This document shows positions 60,498 to 64,000 of a DNA stretch of 64,000 nucleotides, piece by piece. Position numbers and translations under genes: made by a program. This stretch comes from Nocardia sp. MH4 (lineage in GTDB: Bacteria; Actinomycetota; Actinomycetes; Mycobacteriales; Mycobacteriaceae): the NCBI RefSeq assembly GCF_019266065.1, contig NZ_LPNR01000125.1, positions 124,001 through 188,000 of the forward strand, written 5' to 3'. Positions within the stretch are counted from its first letter, which is position 1. Each line of letters starts with the position of its first letter. Below the pieces are notes generated by a model. It saw only the letters and a list, made by a program, of their open reading frames with translations, was not told the origin of the DNA and did not search any database.

Positions 60498-62589
60498 GAC
60501 AACGAGGGTAGTTCGACCTGCCCCGGGCCGACCCGATGGGGCATCGCTGCCGACGACCCCAGCACTCCTGCTGGTCGGTCGCTATACTTTTCGCGCTGGA
60601 CACCGGCGCCGAGTTCGGCCAAGGTGGATGCCACTGCCTCCGTAGCTCAGTTGGATAGAGCAAGGGCCTTCTAATCCCTAGGTCGCAGGTTCGATTCCTG
60701 CCGGGGGCGCGTAGAACATGGGCAACTGTGGTGGTTGCCCATGTCGTGCCGGGTTGCCCCGTGCCGCCACCGCCACGCGCTGGTGGTGGCACGGGGGCCG
60801 GTTCGGTAGGTGTAGCCGGGGACAGCGTGCCAACGGCTGTGACGGCGGCGGGAAGTGTTTCTGCGGTCAGTGTGGCGTAGATGGTCACGTGTTTGGTGGT
60901 GTGGTCATAGACGATCTTGATGCCGAATGCCTCGTATAGGTCGCGTTGCAGGACGTCGGGGGCGCGGGTGAGATGTAGCGCCAGGCGTGGCAGGTCTTCG
61001 AGCAGGGCGGGTTCGTCGGGCTGCTGGCGGGCAGCTTGTTCTCGCAATGTCTTCAGCTCGTCGTTCTTGGTCCGGCGTTGCTGTTCGAGTTCGGCGTAGC
61101 GGCGGCGCAGCCGCTCGGCCCAGGCATCGGCCAGATCGTCACCGCTGGTGATCGGGCGGGATTCGCGTTCATCGAGGATGTTGTCCTGGCGTCGGGTGAT
61201 CTCGGCCACGGTCTTCTCGATCGCGGTGATCCGCTGCGCGATTTCGGTGCCCTTGCTGGATGACTGCCCCCGTAGCTGGTGGCGTAGCAGGGTGGTGCGG
61301 TCAGGACCGAGGACCCGCTCGTTGAAGAACTTCTCAAGGCATTCGAGCAGGGCGTCTTCGCGTACGTATACCGAGCGGGGGTGGTCGGCGTATTCCTCGG
61401 GTTTGCCGACCAGATCGAGTTTGGGCTGGCATGTGTAGTAGCCGTTGCCCTTGCGGGTCTTGCCGAACATCCGTTTGTTGCACTGCTTGTGATGCACGAA
61501 GTAGCGCAACACGTAGGTGCGGTGGGTGTCGGGGTGGGAGTTGCGGCCGTTCATCCGTGACCCTTGGCGTGCGGTCCGGTTCTGTTGCACCGCGTCCCAC
61601 ATCTCGCGGGTGACCAGGGGCTCGTGGGTGGGTTCTGGTGACCAGATCCATTTCTCGGGCGGGTTCACTATCCCGCCTTTCTTGCTGGCACGCCTGTTCC
61701 AGACCATGTGGCCGGTGTATTTCGGGTTGATCAGGAGTTCGCGCACCGACGACGGTGTCCAGCGTCCCCGCGCTCGGGTTCCGCTGTTGGGCTGTGGCGG
61801 TGGGTAGCGGTCGGGGTCGGCGTTGAGTCGGTCCGCGATCACCTTGTAGGCGAGTTTCTCGTCGTGACGCCACTGGTAGATCCGCACCACCGCTGGTGCC
61901 CGCTCGGGGTCCACGATGAGCCGGGATTTGGTGCGGCCTTCCTCTCGTTTCGCCGCGACTGGGTGTGGCACTTTCTCGTTGAGGTAGCCGTGGCAGGCTT
62001 TGCCGATGTTCCATCCTTGAAAGGTGTGTTCGCGGAACCCTTCCCAGGACTGTTCGAGGGTGTGGCGCAGAAACCACTCGGCGACACCTTGTTTCATGCG
62101 GCGTACGAGGATCTGGGTGGCCCGTTTCTCTGACAGCGAGATCGGTCCCTCGTCGGCGGCGAACAGCGGCACCCCGACTTTTTCCAGCTCGTGTTCGAGC
62201 TGGGTGGACTGGTGCGTCCAGCGGGCGGCGCGTTCGATCTCTTCCACCACGACCGCTTCGAACCGGCGGTTGGGGTGGCGGGCCTCGGCCATCAAGTCGG
62301 CCAAGCCGCCGTCACGCGGGATCGGGATGTCGAATGCTTCGTGCGCGTTGCCCAGACCACGCAGCTCGAGGTCTTTGCGCGAGGATTCCACGTCGTAGAA
62401 GAAGGCGACGATCACGAACCCGTTGGGCAGGACTTTGCGGCAGTTGTCGAGCTGGCGTGGCAGCGACAACGTCGGGTCCTGCAAATCGCGGGTCGAGGTG
62501 CGTAGGAACACCGCGACCGGGACCGGGGACGCGCCACCGACCCCGAGCAGGTCGGCGCTGTCGGTTCCGATGAGTGCGGGCAGGCTCAT
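60052..62589 (-). CDS. Large serine recombinase (integrase) whose frame reads through the tRNA-Arg gene
   Basis: Site-specific recombinase. The catalytic domain has FLRTSTRDLQDP (Ser32 nucleophile, Arg30, Gln37). The recombinase domain follows (about 190-330: KSRLIVDPERAPAVVRIYQW, LLINPKYTGHMVWNRR), then a zinc-ribbon-like part with few cysteines (KQCNKRMFG..YYTCQP), and a coiled coil (about 430-530). The element supplies about 626 residues. No stop occurs before the tRNA, and the frame continues antisense through it and over the start of copD-ctaG to 60052, giving 845 codons. The last 218 are not integrase sequence. ATG overlaps the upstream small gene (ATGA). Confidence 0.85.
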   Translation of the reverse strand: MSLPALIGTDSADLLGVGGASPVPVAVFLRTSTRDLQDPTLSLPRQLDNCRKVLPNGFVIVAFFYDVESSRKDLELRGLGNAHEAFDIPIPRDGGLADLMAEARHPNRRFEAVVVEEIERAARWTHQSTQLEHELEKVGVPLFAADEGPISLSEKRATQILVRRMKQGVAEWFLRHTLEQSWEGFREHTFQGWNIGKACHGYLNEKVPHPVAAKREEGRTKSRLIVDPERAPAVVRIYQWRHDEKLAYKVIADRLNADPDRYPPPQPNSGTRARGRWTPSSVRELLINPKYTGHMVWNRRASKKGGIVNPPEKWIWSPEPTHEPLVTREMWDAVQQNRTARQGSRMNGRNSHPDTHRTYVLRYFVHHKQCNKRMFGKTRKGNGYYTCQPKLDLVGKPEEYADHPRSVYVREDALLECLEKFFNERVLGPDRTTLLRHQLRGQSSSKGTEIAQRITAIEKTVAEITRRQDNILDERESRPITSGDDLADAWAERLRRRYAELEQQRRTKNDELKTLREQAARQQPDEPALLEDLPRLALHLTRAPDVLQRDLYEAFGIKIVYDHTTKHVTIYATLTAETLPAAVTAVGTLSPATPTEPAPVPPPARGGGGTGQPGTTWATTTVAHVLRAPGRNRTCDLGIRRPLLYPTELRRQWHPPWPNSAPVSSAKSIATDQQECWGRRQRCPIGSARGRSNYPRCHVVIAAPLRWTRRGRRATGGSGSGCADRQQRDVRGAERRRRGDGRGRRGDRGRVVGGAGPQSAGYTRSGAVDNIWLARAAGGGRSGRRDDRRLAVVRRVPAAAPRQRTTRGRRLPRGAPGRRRRAGLGGLRGAAGATDCLGYDRAAGR
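60583..60588 (+). promoter_or_regulatory. -10 element of the tRNA-Arg promoter
   Basis: TATACT, 48 bases before the tRNA-Arg 5' end, is a near-perfect -10. No canonical -35 is visible; instead the palindrome CCAGCA-CTCC-TGCTGG (60559-60574) covers that position. Confidence 0.6.
60636..60709 (+). tRNA. tRNA-Arg (anticodon TCT), attachment site of the adjacent element
   Basis: A 74-base cloverleaf: acceptor GCCTCCG with CGGGGGC (one G-T pair), D-arm GCTCAGTTGGATAGAGC, anticodon loop CCTTCTAATC with TCT, T-arm GCAGGTTCGATTCCTGC, discriminator G. CCA is not encoded. The first base after it begins foreign DNA with an integrase gene facing the tRNA, so its 3' end is the likely integration site. 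Confidence 0.97.
60716..60744. terminator. Hairpin directly after tRNA-Arg, 11-bp stem
   Basis: ACATGGGCAAC (60716-60726) pairs with GTTGCCCATGT (60734-60744) over a 7-base loop, 6 bases after the tRNA. Probably ends the tRNA transcript; it is also at the edge of the attachment junction and inside the integrase frame. Confidence 0.65.
60761..60792. terminator. Second hairpin at the element edge
   Basis: GTGCCGCCACC (60761-60771) pairs with GGTGGTGGCAC (60782-60792) with one G-T pair over a 10-base loop. With the preceding hairpin it makes a tandem structure within the last codons of the element-derived part of the integrase. Confidence 0.5.
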
Positions 62590-62873
62590 GCCGCGTTCTC
62601 CTGATCACCGTCGAGGGCCACGGCGTCTAGCTCGACGGTGGCCGGGTCCTGGTCAGCACTGTTGAGCCAGCGCAGCAGCGCGGCAATCGCGTCGGCTTGG
62701 CGTTGTGCGGTGCGTTTCGCCTCAGCCCCGGTGACGTAGCGGATGTGGAACGACGCCTTCATCCCAGCCACGCGGGCATCGACGTGCCCCGGCACCGGTT
62801 CGTTGTTGTGCGCACGGCGAGCCCGCCTGTTCAACGGGATCACCACGCCCCCGTCCGAGAATTCCTCGTCCAT
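62586..62873 (-). CDS. Small protein co-transcribed with the integrase, candidate directionality factor
   Basis: A 95-residue charged protein, MDEEFSDGGVVIPLNRRARR and on, with a basic patch (RRARRAHNN) and a helical C-terminal half (EAKRTAQRQADAIAALLRWL). No family recognised. ATG 62873 follows AAGGAGAAGAAC. Its TGA overlaps the integrase ATG, so the two are translationally coupled. Small basic proteins next to serine integrases often act as recombination directionality factors; this is inference from position. Confidence 0.7.
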   Translation of the reverse strand: MDEEFSDGGVVIPLNRRARRAHNNEPVPGHVDARVAGMKASFHIRYVTGAEAKRTAQRQADAIAALLRWLNSADQDPATVELDAVALDGDQENAA

Positions 62874-63261
62874 GTTCTTCTCCTTCTCTCGCACCACACC
62901 GCCGCCCTATAACCGGGGTGGGTGGTGTCGGTTTCGTGGATGGTGGACCTGCGCGGTGACCGCGCGGGCCCGGACATCGGGGTCCATGAACGCTCCGTAG
63001 CGGCCGGGGCGTCAAATGTCTTCTCGTCCAACGTTTCTGCCGATTCGACCGCCGATACCCACGTCTGGGCCGACCCGGGTGGGATACGGCAGCCAGGGGC
63101 CGTTCTGGCGGGGTCAACGCGCATTGCCCGCTGCGGTTGGTTACCAGCGATGTCCGAAACCCGGGGTCATGGATGGCGACAGGTGCGGGCACCGGCGGAC
63201 GACCTGTGCCTGCGGGGCGGCGGGTGACGGCGGTAGCGGTGTCGGCATGTGGACGGTCCCC

Positions 63262-63486
63262 TTATGCGGCCCTCCGGTCGGGTCTGGTCTCTGGGTGCTC
63301 GCCGGCCTCGGTGTCGACCTCACCGCGGGCGAGATCCGAGGCCGCGTATCCACCGGAGGTCCTGGACCGGTGCAGCGGTGGCAGGGAGTCGATGTCGATA
63401 TCGGTGTCGTTTGGGCCTCGTCGGTGATCGAGCGACGCCGCCTTGATCGTGGCCTGAAACGTCCGCCTCTCTCGGACCGACTCCAT
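63262..63486 (-). CDS. Possible small hypothetical protein in the element
   Basis: A 74-residue frame beginning MESVRERRTFQATIKAASLD, with no ribosome site. It shares only 36 bases with the divergent DUF3644-like gene, too little for two promoters. A 35-residue frame (63141-63248) with an AAGGGGACC site follows it. The stretch 62874-63522 otherwise shows no recognised gene. Weakly supported. Confidence 0.25.
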   Translation of the reverse strand: MESVRERRTFQATIKAASLDHRRGPNDTDIDIDSLPPLHRSRTSGGYAASDLARGEVDTEAGEHPETRPDRRAA

Positions 63487-63522
63487 CTATGACTGCCGCA
63501 GTATGTGAGACGAGAGGGAGCA

Positions 63523-64000
63523 TGAAGCTCAAGCAGGAAAGCCGGGTGCTGAAGGGGAAGGGACTTGCGTCGCTGACCTGCGCGGTCGAAGCCTTCAACT
63601 CGCCGCACGACACCGGTCGGGTGACCCGAATTCTGCTGCATCTGCAGCATGCCTTCGAGATGTTGCTCAAGGCAGCGCTTGTACAGACTGGTGAGAAGAA
63701 CATTTTCGATCGAGAAACCGGTCGTTCCGTCGGCTTCGAGAAGTGCGTCCGGCTGGCCGAGGGGAACGCCACCATCAAGCTCGAGGATACCGACGCGGGT
63801 ACGCTCCGCGCCATCGACGCGATGCGCGACGACGAACAACACTGGTTCAATATCGTTCCCGAACAGATCCTCTACCTGCATGCACGGGCGGGCGTGACCT
63901 TGTTCGATGACCTCCTTCAGCGCGTGTTCGCTGAGCGACTGGCCACACATCTGCCCAGCCGGGTGCTGCCGGTGTCGGTCGACCCGCCCCGCGATCTGGC
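63523..64000 (+). CDS. DUF3644-like protein, HEPN-type ribonuclease candidate (3' end outside window)
   Basis: The first 159 residues are seen. MKLKQESRVLKGKGLASLTC leads into RILLHLQHAFEMLLKAALVQ, the helix pattern of DUF3644 and of HEPN domains. MRDDEQHWFN at 101-110 contains R102-x4-H107, which matches the R-x4-6-H active motif of HEPN RNases. Such proteins occur in toxin-antitoxin, abortive-infection and CRISPR-linked systems. ATG 63523 follows AGAGGGAGC; an in-frame ATG at 63490 has no ribosome site. No antitoxin is visible upstream. Confidence 0.7.

Larger units (their letters stand above)
60710..64000. mobile_element. Left end of an integrated genetic element at tRNA-Arg (extends beyond the window)
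   Basis: It starts exactly at the tRNA 3' end and carries a large serine integrase, a small co-transcribed ORF and a DUF3644-like gene. The integrase region appears less G+C-rich than the core by eye. No structural phage, conjugation or replication genes are in the part visible, so phage, ICE or island cannot be told apart. The right boundary and repeat of the tRNA end are outside the window. Confidence 0.8.

Noticed and set aside
62840..63124. A 94-residue minus-strand frame upstream of the small integrase partner
   Set aside because: No ribosome site and no conserved pattern; it overlaps the start of the better supported gene.
63016..63492. A 158-residue plus-strand frame in the element
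   Set aside because: Low-complexity Gly/Arg-rich product, no ribosome site, and no domain.

Overview
The window is about 70% G+C, with dense, often overlapping genes and many GTG starts. It looks like chromosome of a mycolic-acid actinobacterium, most likely Nocardia or a close relative such as Rhodococcus. The evidence is a backbone that follows, in order, the Mycobacterium tuberculosis tig-to-ssbB segment (Rv2462c to Rv2478c, from memory of that genome): tig (1-1215, partial), nei2, rpiB, the mycothiol-dependent nitroreductase Rv2466c, pepN, a DUF5130 protein, ctaJ, aglA, glbO, an HNH protein, Rv2474c-like, Rv2475c-like thioesterase, gdh, ettA and ssbB. The genus is inferred; no rRNA or other marker is in the window.

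Layout. 1-8.5 kb: trigger factor and a lipoprotein FKBP isomerase (folding), then phosphoketolase, a metallophosphoesterase, a DUF1801 protein, a small secreted protein, a GDSL esterase and a FabG-like reductase. 8.5-12.4 kb: tRNA-Pro and tRNA-Gly, a gene-poor stretch with two possible leader peptides, a GGDEF diguanylate cyclase, and an MFS exporter divergent from an XRE-cupin regulator. 12.3-15.6 kb: core genes nei2, rpiB, an M48 protease and the Rv2466c homologue. 15.7-27 kb: regulator-enzyme pairs (ferredoxin reductase; YciI plus ECF42-type sigma factor; two MarR proteins; Nudix; Ddn-like; AraC with a quinone reductase; HxlR with a beta-hydroxyacid-type dehydrogenase; purC; GlxA-type AraC with a quinone oxidoreductase). 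27-30 kb: pepN.

30-42 kb is the most lineage-specific part. It holds a two-gene ClpP-like operon whose second member lacks the catalytic serine; a patatin/Baeyer-Villiger monooxygenase/SDR operon coupled by ATGA overlaps and facing a TetR gene; an XRE regulator of ClgR/PopR type ending in Leu-Ala-Ala; a lipase-like lipoprotein; and an FMN reductase/PNPOx/MFS/HD-domain remnant/alpha-beta hydrolase cluster. 42-58.4 kb returns to the core: CtaJ, alpha-glucosidase, truncated haemoglobin, HNH protein, an AzlCD exporter with its regulator, the 180-kDa NAD-glutamate dehydrogenase, EttA and an SsbB-like protein with an internal deletion. 57-60.5 kb: a PLP dehydratase and a CopD-CtaG fusion.

At 60636-60709 a tRNA-Arg gene marks the edge of an integrated element that runs past the right end of the window. 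Inside it are a large serine integrase whose reading frame runs through the tRNA, a small co-transcribed protein that may be its directionality factor, and a DUF3644-like protein with an R-x4-H motif typical of HEPN ribonucleases, which is a candidate defence or toxin gene. Many convergent gene pairs are separated by long perfect hairpins that probably act as two-way terminators.
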